A model generated the notes under the pieces. The model did not search any database, had not been told where the DNA came from, and saw only the letters and a program-made list of their open reading frames with translations. From an uncultured Porphyromonadaceae bacterium (GTDB lineage Bacteria > Bacteroidota > Bacteroidia > Bacteroidales > Muribaculaceae), in the NCBI GenBank assembly GCA_905198125.1, contig CAJKBH010000023.1, positions 1 through 56,741 of the forward strand: a DNA stretch of 56,741 nucleotides. Direction: 5' to 3'. Positions 9,178-16,904 of this stretch are shown piece after piece (position 1 is the first letter of the stretch; each line of letters begins with the position of its first letter). Position numbers and translations under genes: made by a program.

Positions 9178-10019
9178 GATTTTTCTACGAATAATTGGTT
9201 GATAAGGTCGGGATTGCTGTTGGTAAGCTCGAACAGAGTCTCGAGGTTTACTTCTGTTTCGCGGTCGGGATTGTCGAGGAATTCCACGACGTTGAATCCT
9301 CCCGGCATCGGAATGGAGAACAGGGCGCGTTTTGCCTGCTCGGGATCCTGTGTGTATCCGAAACGCAGTTTGGTCTGTATGTCGATCATGGGCCGGTTCA
9401 GCAGGATGCGGTTGTTGTCGGCTATCACGACATGGTCCAGGATGTTCTCCACATCATATACCTGGTGGGTGGATATGATTATGGTCTTGTCGTCGGTCAT
9501 AGCCGCGGTGATTGCCGCGCGGAACATTCGCTTGGCCGTGATGTCAAGCCCGTTGGTAGGCTCGTCCAGAAGCAGTATGGATGTGTTGCATGCCAGCGCG
9601 AAGCTCAGGAACGCCTTCTTTTTCTGACCCAGGGAGAGAGCTCCGAGGTTGATGTCGGCAGGCAGGGCGAATATCTCCAGAATGCTGTGCATCAGGTCGA
9701 GGTTGAACTTGGGATAGAACACGCTGTTGATGCGCACATATTCATCGAGGGTGATGGGAGGGAGGTCAAATTCTTCGGGGACGATAAATATGTCGTTGAG
9801 GAAATTCACCTGACGGTCGGAAGGGATGTAGCCGTTGCAGAGCACCTGTCCGGAACGGGGACGGAGCAGACCGGCTGTGAGGTAAAGCATGGTGCTTTTG
9901 CCCACGCCGTTGCGGCCGAGAAGTCCGCATACCGTGCCGGGTTCTATCTGAAGCGACAGATTGGACAGCACCGGAATATTGCGGCGGTATGAAAAACATA
10001 CATCTTTAAATGCTATCAT
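9174..10019 (-). CDS. ABC transporter ATP-binding protein
   Basis: The 281-residue ATPase is cytoplasmic and is the first gene of the five-gene unit. It has Walker A GRNGVGKST (about 35-43), a signature LSLGQKKK, Walker B LLLDEPTNGLD and the switch His in IISTHQ. The C-terminal about 80 residues extend past the nucleotide-binding domain. The sequence type is the exporter class often found with YtrA-like GntR regulators. The likely partner is the six-helix protein at 7712-8485. Substrate is unknown; export of an antimicrobial or envelope compound is only inference. Confidence 0.9.
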   Translation of the reverse strand: MIAFKDVCFSYRRNIPVLSNLSLQIEPGTVCGLLGRNGVGKSTMLYLTAGLLRPRSGQVLCNGYIPSDRQVNFLNDIFIVPEEFDLPPITLDEYVRINSVFYPKFNLDLMHSILEIFALPADINLGALSLGQKKKAFLSFALACNTSILLLDEPTNGLDITAKRMFRAAITAAMTDDKTIIISTHQVYDVENILDHVVIADNNRILLNRPMIDIQTKLRFGYTQDPEQAKRALFSIPMPGGFNVVEFLDNPDRETEVNLETLFELTNSNPDLINQLFVEKS

Positions 10020-10020
10020 A

Positions 10021-10042
10021 GTGTATTAGTGTATTAGTACAC
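10021..10042 (-). promoter_or_regulatory. Candidate GntR/YtrA operator overlapping the transcription start
   Basis: The sequence GTGTATTA is repeated directly (10021-10028, 10029-10036). The inverted repeat GTGTA-TTAG-TACAC occupies 10029-10042, with a second GTGTA arm at 10021-10025. It starts 1 nt upstream of the ABC ATPase ATG and just downstream of the promoter -7 box, so a bound repressor would block initiation. GTGTA/TACAC-type arms are known for YtrA-family regulators, and the operon encodes one. Confidence 0.65.
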
Positions 10043-10044
10043 CG

Positions 10045-10075
10045 CAAAATTAATACAATATTTTTAAACCGCAAA
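10045..10075 (-). promoter_or_regulatory. Promoter of the ABC/GntR/outer-membrane operon
   Basis: On the minus strand a -33 TTTG (10072-10075), a 19-nt spacer and a -7 TAATTTTG (10045-10052) match the Bacteroidetes primary-sigma consensus. The predicted start falls inside the GTGTA/TACAC repeat. Confidence 0.75.
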
Positions 10076-10110
10076 ATTTTCCGCAAAATTCTTTCAAAAA
10101 AACGCACAAA

Positions 10111-10140
10111 AAAATCACCTCCGTGTCCGAAGGTGATTTT
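10111..10140 (-). terminator. groEL intrinsic terminator
   Basis: A perfect 10-bp stem (10111-10120 with 10131-10140, AAAATCACCT/AGGTGATTTT) is followed on the minus strand by a run of T. It lies 60 nt after the groEL stop. Confidence 0.85.
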
Positions 10141-10200
10141 AATATGCTATGACTAAGTTGTTTAGACTTTAATCAGAAAATCATGTCAGCTGATAGTTTT

Positions 10201-11832
10201 TTACATCATGCCGCCCATACCACCCATACCGGGAGCGGGCATGGCGGGTGTGTCCTCCTTCTTATCGGCGATGACGCACTCGGTGGTGAGGAACATACCG
10301 GCGATGCTGGCGGCGTTCTCAAGAGCTACGCGGGTAACCTTGGCGGGATCGATCACGCCGGTCTCGAAGAAGTTCTCAAACGTGTCGGTGCGGGCGTTGT
10401 AACCATAGTCACCCTGTCCTTCGCGAACCTTCTGGAGGATTACGGCACCCTCGACTCCGGCATTGGCCACAATCTGGCGCATCGGTTCCTCGATGGCGCG
10501 ACGGATGATGGCGATACCCGTGTTCTCATCGTCGTTGTCACCCTTCAGCTCGTCCAGAGCGGGGAGGCAGCGGATGTAAGCCACGCCGCCGCCGGGCACG
10601 ATACCCTCGGCGATGGCTGCGCGGGTTGCGCTCAGGGCGTCGTCCACGCGGTCCTTCTTCTCCTTCATCTCCACCTCGGAGGGAGCGCCGATATAGAGCA
10701 CTGCCACGCCGCCGGCCAGCTTGGCCAGACGCTCCTGCAGTTTCTCCTTGTCGTAGTTGGAAGTGGTGGTCTCGATCTGAGCCTTGATCTGGTTGACGCG
10801 TGCCGCGATGGCATCGCTGTTGCCGCCGCCGTTCACGATGGTTGTGTTGTCCTTATTTACTGTCACCTTCTCGGCAGTTCCCAGATCCTGTACGGTGGCC
10901 TGCGACAGCTGCATTCCCTTGACCTCGCTTATGACTGTGCCGTTGGTCAGGATGGCGATATCCTCAAGCATCTCCTTGCGGCGGTCGCCGAAGCCGGGAG
11001 CCTTGACGGCGCAGATCTTCAGAGAGCCGCGCAGACGGTTCACAACCAATGTGGCCAGAGCCTCGTTGTCGACATCCTCGGCGATGATCAGCAGAGGACG
11101 GCCCGACTGAGCGACAGCCTCCAGTACGGGAAGCATATCCTTCAGGTTGGAAATCTTCTTATCGTAGAGCAGGATGTAGGGATTCTCCATCTCGCACTCC
11201 ATCTTGTCGGAGTTGGTAACGAAGTAGGGGCTGATGTAACCGCGGTCGAACTGCATACCCTCTACAACTTCTACCGAGGTCTCGGTGCCCTTGGCCTCCT
11301 CGACGGTGATGACGCCCTCCTTCTTGACTTTCTTCATGGCCTCGGCGATGAGACGACCTATCTCCTCGTCGTTGTTGGCTGATACACGGGCCACGTCCTG
11401 AATCTTCTTGATGTCGTCGTCAACCTCGACGCTCTGGGCCTTGATGCCCTCCACTACCTTTGACACGGCCTTGTCGATACCGCGCTTCAGGTCCATGGGG
11501 TTGGCGCCGGCTGCAACGTTCTTGAGACCTACGTTCACGATGGCCTGTGCCAATACGGTAGCGGTGGTTGTACCGTCACCTGCCTGGTCGCCGGTCTTGG
11601 AGGCTACTTCCTTCACGAGCTGGGCGCCCATGTTCTGGAACGGATCCTCCAGCTCTATCTCGCGTGCTACGGTCACACCGTCCTTGGTGATGTGAGGTGC
11701 GCCGAATTTCTTTTCGATAATAACGTTGCGGCCTTTGGGACCGAGTGTAACCTTCACGGCGTCGGCCAGTGCGTCAACGCCGTTCTTAAGCTCCTCGCGA
11801 GCTTTGATGTTGAATTTTATTTCTTTTGCCAT
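10201..11832 (-). CDS. groL: Chaperonin GroEL
   Basis: The 543-residue 60-kDa chaperonin forms the double ring that folds proteins with GroES. It starts MAKEIKFNIKAREELKNGVD, has the ATP-site GDGTTTATVLA near residue 86, an AxxEGIVPGGG motif near 404 and the usual Gly-Met-rich tail (GGMGGMM). Length is normal. It lies 64 nt downstream of groES and is transcribed with it; the stem at 10111-10140 ends the transcript. Confidence 0.99.
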   Translation of the reverse strand: MAKEIKFNIKAREELKNGVDALADAVKVTLGPKGRNVIIEKKFGAPHITKDGVTVAREIELEDPFQNMGAQLVKEVASKTGDQAGDGTTTATVLAQAIVNVGLKNVAAGANPMDLKRGIDKAVSKVVEGIKAQSVEVDDDIKKIQDVARVSANNDEEIGRLIAEAMKKVKKEGVITVEEAKGTETSVEVVEGMQFDRGYISPYFVTNSDKMECEMENPYILLYDKKISNLKDMLPVLEAVAQSGRPLLIIAEDVDNEALATLVVNRLRGSLKICAVKAPGFGDRRKEMLEDIAILTNGTVISEVKGMQLSQATVQDLGTAEKVTVNKDNTTIVNGGGNSDAIAARVNQIKAQIETTTSNYDKEKLQERLAKLAGGVAVLYIGAPSEVEMKEKKDRVDDALSATRAAIAEGIVPGGGVAYIRCLPALDELKGDNDDENTGIAIIRRAIEEPMRQIVANAGVEGAVILQKVREGQGDYGYNARTDTFENFFETGVIDPAKVTRVALENAASIAGMFLTTECVIADKKEDTPAMPAPGMGGMGGMM

Positions 11833-11896
11833 GGTTTTGCTAAATTGTAATCAGAGTTATCAGAGTTATTAGAGTAATCTGCTTGTTGCAGCTCTA

Positions 11897-12169
11897 TCAG
11901 TCGATGACTGCGAGCACATCGCTCTGACGCATGATGAGATATTTGGTGCCCTCGAGTTCGATTTCTGTTCCGGCATATTTGCCGTACAATACTTCGTTGC
12001 CTGCCTTGAGAATCATGGGATCGTCCTTGGTGCCCTGTCCTACAGCCAATACTTTGCCGCGAAGCGGTTTCTCTTTTGCTGTGTCGGGAATGATGATGCC
12101 GCTGAGGGTCTTTTCTTCTGCTGCCGTCGGCTCGATCAGAACGCGATCGGCAAGAGGTTTGATATTCAT
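11897..12169 (-). CDS. groES: Co-chaperonin GroES
   Basis: The 90-residue lid of the GroEL chamber has the family start NIKPLADRVLIEP, a mobile loop (EEKTLSGIIIPDTAKEK) at about 18-34 and VLYGKYAGTEIELEG near the C terminus. It is first in the groESL operon. The upstream region has no CIRCE element and no recognisable TAnnTTTG promoter, which would fit heat-shock control through another route, but the sequence does not show which. Confidence 0.98.
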   Translation of the reverse strand: MNIKPLADRVLIEPTAAEEKTLSGIIIPDTAKEKPLRGKVLAVGQGTKDDPMILKAGNEVLYGKYAGTEIELEGTKYLIMRQSDVLAVID

Positions 12170-12244
12170 ATTATATATATTTAATAATTTCGTTATGTTT
12201 CCGCCGTCGGGGACGGAATCTTTCGGTTGCTACTGTATGTACAA

Positions 12245-12282
12245 AATGCGTGCCAAATGGTTCAAATCCATAGGCACGCATT
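12245..12282. terminator. Long hairpin between the amylase gene and groES
   Basis: A perfect 10-bp stem (AATGCGTGCC 12245-12254 / GGCACGCATT 12273-12282) encloses a second stem ATGG/CCAT (12257-12260/12268-12271) around the loop TTCAAAT. On the minus strand four T follow. It probably ends the amylase transcript, but it lies close to the groES leader, so a role there is also possible. Confidence 0.6.
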
Positions 12283-12298
12283 AAGACTCTTTAATATA

Positions 12299-12319
12299 GG
12301 CATATCCGCGGGATATGCC
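12299..12319 (-). terminator. Hairpin downstream of the amylase gene
   Basis: A perfect 9-bp inverted repeat, GGCATATCC-GCG-GGATATGCC, lies 30 nt after the amylase stop. It may act with the hairpin at 12245-12282. Confidence 0.55.
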
Positions 12320-12348
12320 CACAGTTGCCGTGTGATGGGGCTATATGC

Positions 12349-13776
12349 TTATTTTGTCAGGATGTAGGAGCGGTCGGGGGAGAGGGCGCCCGTAAGGCGG
12401 CCTTTCTTCACCTTGAACTCCTGGCCGTAGACCTTGTCGCGGTATGTGCCGTCGGGCAGTCCGGTGGGGAGATTGACAAAATTGGCAAAACTGCCGACAT
12501 TTACCACAGCCGCGCCTTTCTTGCCACGGTTCACCAGCCATACCTGACCGTCTTCGGAGAACTGCAGGTCTTCCTTCTGCCCGCGCATGACGTGACGGAA
12601 TTTGTTGACGGCCGCAACTTCCGGGTGCTTGAACTCGTCGTTGCCACGTGCGCCCAATACATTATTGCCGAAATAATTGTCGCGGGTAGATCCGGCAGGA
12701 CGTGAGAAGAACAGGGGAGTACCGTTCTGACGTGCCGTAAGGAACACCCACGCCGTGCGTATCTGATCGTCGGTGAGGTGCGCAGATTCGTTGGCGTTGC
12801 AGTAAGTGTCGTGGCTCTCCACCCATGTAGTCAGATATTCAGGTGCTGCCTCATGGTGCCAGTTTTTCAGGTCGACGCCGCTTGCCGAACGTTTGTCCAG
12901 AGCCTCACGCAGCACATGACCGTATGACGAAGCCGTCTGACCCATATAGTCGGCATATTCAGACTCCGGAACACCCTTGTCCTGCAGCACCTCGCCATAG
13001 ATGAACAGCGAGTCCTCGGGCAATGCCATGCGGACTCCCTTGACAGCCTTGCGGCCCAGAGCCACGTCCCAGAAATCGTTTTCCTTCACGCCCTTGTCCT
13101 TGGGGTCGGAGTGAACGCCTATGTGCTTGGCCGTGTCATAACGGAAGCCACGCACGCCCATGCGGAGCAACTCGTTGACGAACTGCATGTAATATTTCTG
13201 GAAATCGGGATTCTCGGTGTTGACGTCAGGCAGACCGCCCACGCCCATCAGCGTGCATTCCGTACGGTCCTGATAGTCGGAGATGGGACGCAGACCGTTG
13301 CTGTGAAACATCTTGTCGCGGCCGCCTACGGCCTTATAGAACTCCGGCGACACGGCGTCGATGTCAAATGCAGTGTGGTTGGGCAATACGTCCACTATGA
13401 CGCGGACATTGTACTTTGCAGCCGAGTCGAGCATGGCCTGCATCTGCTCCTTGCTGCCCAATATCTTGTTGCCTACCTTCCAGTCTGTAGGCTGGTAATA
13501 GTAATACCAGTTGCCTTTCTTCACCTTCGGGTCGAAAATCTCGACGCACGATCCTTCTGGAGCGTAATGCGGCTGGACAGGCGAGGTCTGGATCATGGTA
13601 TAGCCGGCGTCGGCAATCTCGTGCATACTGCGCGCTATCTCGGGAAAGTTCCACGACCATACGTGCAATATCACATCCTCGTTGGTTGCATCGGGATTGA
13701 CCGTGATGCGGTCCTTGGACATGGCCGGCACAGCTGCCACAGCGGTAGCAGCAATAATCAATGATATTTTTTTCAT
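12349..13776 (-). CDS. Secreted alpha-amylase family (GH13) glycoside hydrolase
   Basis: The 475-residue enzyme has a signal peptide (MKKISLIIAATAVAAVPAMS) and the GH13 barrel: region I DVLPNH (129-134), region II GFRYDTAKH (210-218, nucleophile D214), region III GEVLQ (acid/base about E262) and region IV ESHDT (about 320-324). All catalytic residues are present, so it is probably an active alpha-glucan hydrolase in the periplasm or outside the cell. It is monocistronic with its own promoter. No SusCD or carbohydrate-binding module is nearby, so it is not part of a visible polysaccharide utilisation locus. Confidence 0.92.
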   Translation of the reverse strand: MKKISLIIAATAVAAVPAMSKDRITVNPDATNEDVILHVWSWNFPEIARSMHEIADAGYTMIQTSPVQPHYAPEGSCVEIFDPKVKKGNWYYYYQPTDWKVGNKILGSKEQMQAMLDSAAKYNVRVIVDVLPNHTAFDIDAVSPEFYKAVGGRDKMFHSNGLRPISDYQDRTECTLMGVGGLPDVNTENPDFQKYYMQFVNELLRMGVRGFRYDTAKHIGVHSDPKDKGVKENDFWDVALGRKAVKGVRMALPEDSLFIYGEVLQDKGVPESEYADYMGQTASSYGHVLREALDKRSASGVDLKNWHHEAAPEYLTTWVESHDTYCNANESAHLTDDQIRTAWVFLTARQNGTPLFFSRPAGSTRDNYFGNNVLGARGNDEFKHPEVAAVNKFRHVMRGQKEDLQFSEDGQVWLVNRGKKGAAVVNVGSFANFVNLPTGLPDGTYRDKVYGQEFKVKKGRLTGALSPDRSYILTK

Positions 13777-13807
13777 AGGTTGTTGTTTTGGTTTTTCATT
13801 GGATTCA

Positions 13808-13839
13808 CAAATGTAGTCACAATTTCAGAAATATGCAAA
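13808..13839 (-). promoter_or_regulatory. Promoter of the GH13 gene
   Basis: On the minus strand -33 TTTG (13836-13839), a 20-nt spacer and -7 TACATTTG (13808-13815) match the Bacteroidetes consensus. Its -33 box is only 2 nt from that of the divergent thiF-like promoter. Confidence 0.75.
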
Positions 13840-13841
13840 TA

Positions 13842-13873
13842 TTTGTATATATTACCAATAAGGAGTAAATTTG
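13842..13873 (+). promoter_or_regulatory. Promoter of the thiF-like/nfn operon
   Basis: A -33 TTTG (13842-13845), a 20-nt spacer and a -7 TAAATTTG (13866-13873) lie 26 nt before the ATG at 13900. Confidence 0.75.
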
Positions 13874-13899
13874 CAGTGGTTTAAACATCCATATTGCCT

Positions 13900-14604
13900 A
13901 TGGAAAATCAAAAACAGAGATATTCGCGCCTTGTGTCCATACCGGAGATAGGCGAGGAGGGCGTGAGGAAACTCAATGCGTCGCATGTGCTGATGATAGG
14001 GTGCGGGGCGTTGGGCTCGATGTGCGCCATGTACCTTGCCGCCTCAGGTGTGGGACATATCACGATAGCCGATTTCGATACCGTCGACATATCCAACCTG
14101 CAGCGTCAGCTTTTCTTCACAGAACAGGACTTGGGCAAGTCCAAGGCACAGGTATTGGCTGCAAGAATCGGTGCTCTTAATTCCGAGACAAAGGTGTCGG
14201 TTCTTGAAAAACTGATACGCACGCCACGGGATTTAGGTGACATAACCGAATACGACGTACTAATAGATGGCAGCGACAATCCGCATACCAAGCTGCTGAC
14301 CGACCGCCTGAGTGCCGATTCGGATGTGCCGTGCGTCATAGCCGGCGTGCGCGGGTTTGAATGCCAGATCATGACATGTGTGCCGGGATCGGTGCGGTAT
14401 GCCGATGTGTTTGGCGAGGATGCCGCCTGCAGCGGCTTTACGCCTTGCAGCATCGGCGGCGTACTCGGGCCGGCTGCCGGAGTGGCGGCAAGCCTGCAGT
14501 GCGCAGAAGCCGTGAAACTGATTGTGGGTGCCGGCAGGCCGCTGACCGGCAGACTGCTGGCCATGAACCTGCTGGACATGTCGGTGAATGTATTAAGTAT
14601 TTAA
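13900..14604 (+). CDS. HesA/MoeB/ThiF-family (E1-like) protein
   Basis: The product is 234 residues from the ATG at 13900; an upstream in-frame TTG at 13894 is less likely. It has the E1-like adenylation fold: nucleotide loop VLMIGCGALGS (about 31-41), DFDTVDISNLQRQ with the conserved Asp and Arg that contact ATP, and the IDGSDN motif. These enzymes adenylate the C-terminal Gly of ubiquitin-like sulfur carriers, or a tRNA base in the case of TcdA. No ThiS/MoaD partner gene is adjacent. It is followed 11 nt later by the nfn genes and is probably co-transcribed with them. The exact substrate cannot be decided. Confidence 0.85.
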   Translation: MENQKQRYSRLVSIPEIGEEGVRKLNASHVLMIGCGALGSMCAMYLAASGVGHITIADFDTVDISNLQRQLFFTEQDLGKSKAQVLAARIGALNSETKVSVLEKLIRTPRDLGDITEYDVLIDGSDNPHTKLLTDRLSADSDVPCVIAGVRGFECQIMTCVPGSVRYADVFGEDAACSGFTPCSIGGVLGPAAGVAASLQCAEAVKLIVGAGRPLTGRLLAMNLLDMSVNVLSI

Positions 14605-14615
14605 ATCACAGAAAG

Positions 14616-15377
14616 GTGAACGAAATAATAAGCATATCGCATTACTCGGAGAAATCCGCAAGAGTAAAGATTGCGAACCGTGTGGTTGCATCCAAGGTGC
14701 AGCCAGGTCAGTTTGTGATAATCAAATTTTCAGAAACCGGTCAGCGCATCCCATTCCCGGTAGTGGAATGCGACGGAGAGACCGGAGAGCTTGACATCAT
14801 CATACACCGTGCCGACGGGCTGGACGAGATACTGGGCCTGATACAGGAGGGCGGGGTTTTGCCCGACCTGCTGGGTCCGCTCGGAATGCCGGCGGTGATA
14901 GACGAGAACAAGGCAATGCTGTTCATCGGCGACGGCGCCGGCTTTGTGCCGTTGCTGCCGTTGATACACGAAGCCCGCAGGAAGGGGTGTCAGGTGCATG
15001 CCATCGTGTCCGAGCAGTCGTCGCAGACCAAATGCCTGCTCGGCGACATCAACAGCGCCTGCAACGACCTGACAGTGGCCAGCGAGGACACGGTGCCTGA
15101 GATAGTCAGGAAGTGGATAGAGATGTACAAGCCCGACAAGATGGTGTTCTCCGGCCCCACGATGCTGATGAAGAATCTTACGGCAATTGCCCGTGAGCAT
15201 AATATCCCTGCCGACTGCGTGCTGAACATGCTGATGATAGACGGCATAGGAATCTGCGGCGTGTGCCGTGTCATGATAGGAGGCGTGCAGAAGCAGACCT
15301 GTATAGACGGCCCTGTATTCAACGCCTGGGATGTGGATTTTGATTATATATTGAACCGTCAAAGATCATTCGTATGA
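14616..15377 (+). CDS. nfnA: Small FAD/NAD-binding subunit of an NfnAB/SudBA-type flavoprotein
   Basis: I place the start at GTG 14616 after AAAG, giving 253 residues. The open frame runs further upstream, but that part overlaps the thiF-like gene in another frame. The protein has the ferredoxin-NADP reductase fold with RIPFPVV (FAD) and FIGDGAGFVPLLPL (nucleotide), and ends with a [2Fe-2S] site MIDGIGICGVC...C (D209, C214, C217, C229), the Asp/Cys3 ligand set of NfnA/SudB. With the next gene it should form an NADH-dependent ferredoxin:NADP oxidoreductase. The stop overlaps the next ATG by 4 nt. Dihydroorotate dehydrogenase electron-transfer subunits look similar, but no pyrD lies here. Confidence 0.88.
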   Translation: MNEIISISHYSEKSARVKIANRVVASKVQPGQFVIIKFSETGQRIPFPVVECDGETGELDIIIHRADGLDEILGLIQEGGVLPDLLGPLGMPAVIDENKAMLFIGDGAGFVPLLPLIHEARRKGCQVHAIVSEQSSQTKCLLGDINSACNDLTVASEDTVPEIVRKWIEMYKPDKMVFSGPTMLMKNLTAIAREHNIPADCVLNMLMIDGIGICGVCRVMIGGVQKQTCIDGPVFNAWDVDFDYILNRQRSFV

Positions 15378-16882
15378 ATTCGGATATAGAGGAGATATTT
15401 GACCGCGGCCGCGACGAGCAGTGGCGCGTGGAACTGCGCCAGACCATGACGCCGAAACAGCGCACGGCCATTCCGCGCGTCAGGATGCCGGAGCTGGATC
15501 CGGCGTTCCGTATCAGCAACAATCGCGAAGTAGGCGAGGGACTGAGCGTGGAGCAGGCCGTACTGGAGGCCACGCGTTGCCTGGACTGCGCCAACCCCGG
15601 ATGCGTCAAGGGATGTCCGGTGCACAATGACATTCCCGGTTTCATCAAGAACTTGGAGCGGCGTAATTTCCGTGAGGCCATCAATGTGCTGCACCGCACC
15701 ACGGTGCTCCCCGCCGTGTGCGGCCGTGTGTGCCCGCAGGAGAAGCAGTGCGAAGGCAACTGCACATATCTTAAAATGGGCAAGAAGGCAGTATCTATCG
15801 GCGCGTTGGAACGTTTTACGGCGGACATCAACCGTACGTTCGACCGCTTCATCCCGCAGCCAACTTCCACGGACGACGGAAGGAAGCGCCCCACATATCC
15901 CATCAAGGTGGCTGTGGTCGGCTCCGGTCCGTCGGGCCTGGCATTCGCCGGCGACATGGCCCGCAGAGGTTATAAGGTAACGGTGTTCGAGGCGTTGAGC
16001 CAGTTTGGAGGCGTGCTTAAATACGGTATACCGGAATTCTGCCTTCCCAATAAGATTGTAGACCGCGAGATCCGGAAACTGCGTGACATGGGCGTGGAAT
16101 TCATAAAGGATTGCTTCATCGGCCGTACGCTTAGCTACGAGGACCTTCACAAGCTGGGTTACAAAGGTCTGTATCTTGCCACGGGTGCCGGCAAGCCCCG
16201 GTTCATGGGTATCAAAGGAGAAAACATACCGGGCGTGATGACCGCCAACGAGTATCTGATTCGCCTCAATCTGCTTGGCAACGCCATGTTCGGTAAGAAT
16301 TCCGTGGCTGTCAACGGCAAGCGTGTGGCTGTGATAGGAGGTGGTAACACCGCCATCGATGCGGTGCGTTTCGCGGTGCGCAACGGTGCCGAGGAGGCCA
16401 TGATAGTTTATCGCCGCAGCATGGAGGAGATTCCTGCGCGCGAGGAGGAGATCCGTCACGCAAAGGAGGAGGGTATCAAATTCTTTACCCTGCACAATCC
16501 CGTGGAATATGTTGCCGACGAGAACGGCCGTCTGTGCAAGATGCTGCTGCAGCGCATGGAATTAGGTGAGCCGGACGAATCGGGACGCCGCACGCCGGTG
16601 CCGGTGGAGGGCGACATCGTAGAGGTTCCCGTAGACATCGTTGTGGTCAGCGTGGGCTATCTGCCCAATCCTCCTGCATCCATACCGAACATGATAACCC
16701 GCAAGGGGGGGCAGATCGAGGTGGACGACGAGACGCTGAAGTCATCGTCCAACGGCGTGTATGCCGGTGGTGACATCGTACGCGGGCCGGCCACAGTGAT
16801 TCTGGCGATGGGCGACGGCAGAAAAGCCGCAGCCTCAATGGCCGCGGCTTTCGAGGAGGCTATGGACAAAATCAGGCTGTAA
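15374..16882 (+). CDS. nfnB: Large subunit of NfnAB/SudBA-type flavoprotein (glutamate-synthase beta-like)
   Basis: The 502-residue subunit has two N-terminal cluster motifs, CLDCANPGCVKGC (C69, C72, C77, C81) and CGRVCPQEKQCEGNC (C116, C120, C126, C130). An FAD dinucleotide fold (VVGSGPSGLA, 181-190) and a second nucleotide fold VIGGGNTAID (320-329) follow. This is the NfnB/SudA layout, also shared with the beta subunit of glutamate synthase, but no large gltB gene is present and the overlapping partner is the NfnA-type subunit. The complex moves electrons among NADH, NADPH and ferredoxin in the cytoplasm. Subunit naming differs between species. Confidence 0.9.
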   Translation: MNSDIEEIFDRGRDEQWRVELRQTMTPKQRTAIPRVRMPELDPAFRISNNREVGEGLSVEQAVLEATRCLDCANPGCVKGCPVHNDIPGFIKNLERRNFREAINVLHRTTVLPAVCGRVCPQEKQCEGNCTYLKMGKKAVSIGALERFTADINRTFDRFIPQPTSTDDGRKRPTYPIKVAVVGSGPSGLAFAGDMARRGYKVTVFEALSQFGGVLKYGIPEFCLPNKIVDREIRKLRDMGVEFIKDCFIGRTLSYEDLHKLGYKGLYLATGAGKPRFMGIKGENIPGVMTANEYLIRLNLLGNAMFGKNSVAVNGKRVAVIGGGNTAIDAVRFAVRNGAEEAMIVYRRSMEEIPAREEEIRHAKEEGIKFFTLHNPVEYVADENGRLCKMLLQRMELGEPDESGRRTPVPVEGDIVEVPVDIVVVSVGYLPNPPASIPNMITRKGGQIEVDDETLKSSSNGVYAGGDIVRGPATVILAMGDGRKAAASMAAAFEEAMDKIRL

Positions 16883-16904
16883 GCCTCCGTAATTCTATGG
16901 AGTT

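Noticed and set aside
5102..10019. Antiphage or bacteriocin system
   Set aside because: No toxin, nuclease, precursor peptide or modification enzyme is encoded; the gene types fit envelope transport and regulation.
10183..11382. Long plus-strand open frame opposite groEL
   Set aside because: groEL is unmistakable on the minus strand; this is a codon-bias shadow with Leu/Gly/Val/His-rich content.
12248..12280. Possible complete tRNA at the TTCAAAT loop
   Set aside because: Only an acceptor-like stem and T-arm-like loop are present; D and anticodon arms are missing, so it is not a functional tRNA.
13894..13899. TTG start for the thiF-like gene
   Set aside because: The ATG two codons later is well placed after the promoter.
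15374..16882. Glutamate synthase beta subunit (gltD)
   Set aside because: No gltB is adjacent and the overlapping partner is an NfnA/SudB-type subunit, so an Nfn complex fits better.
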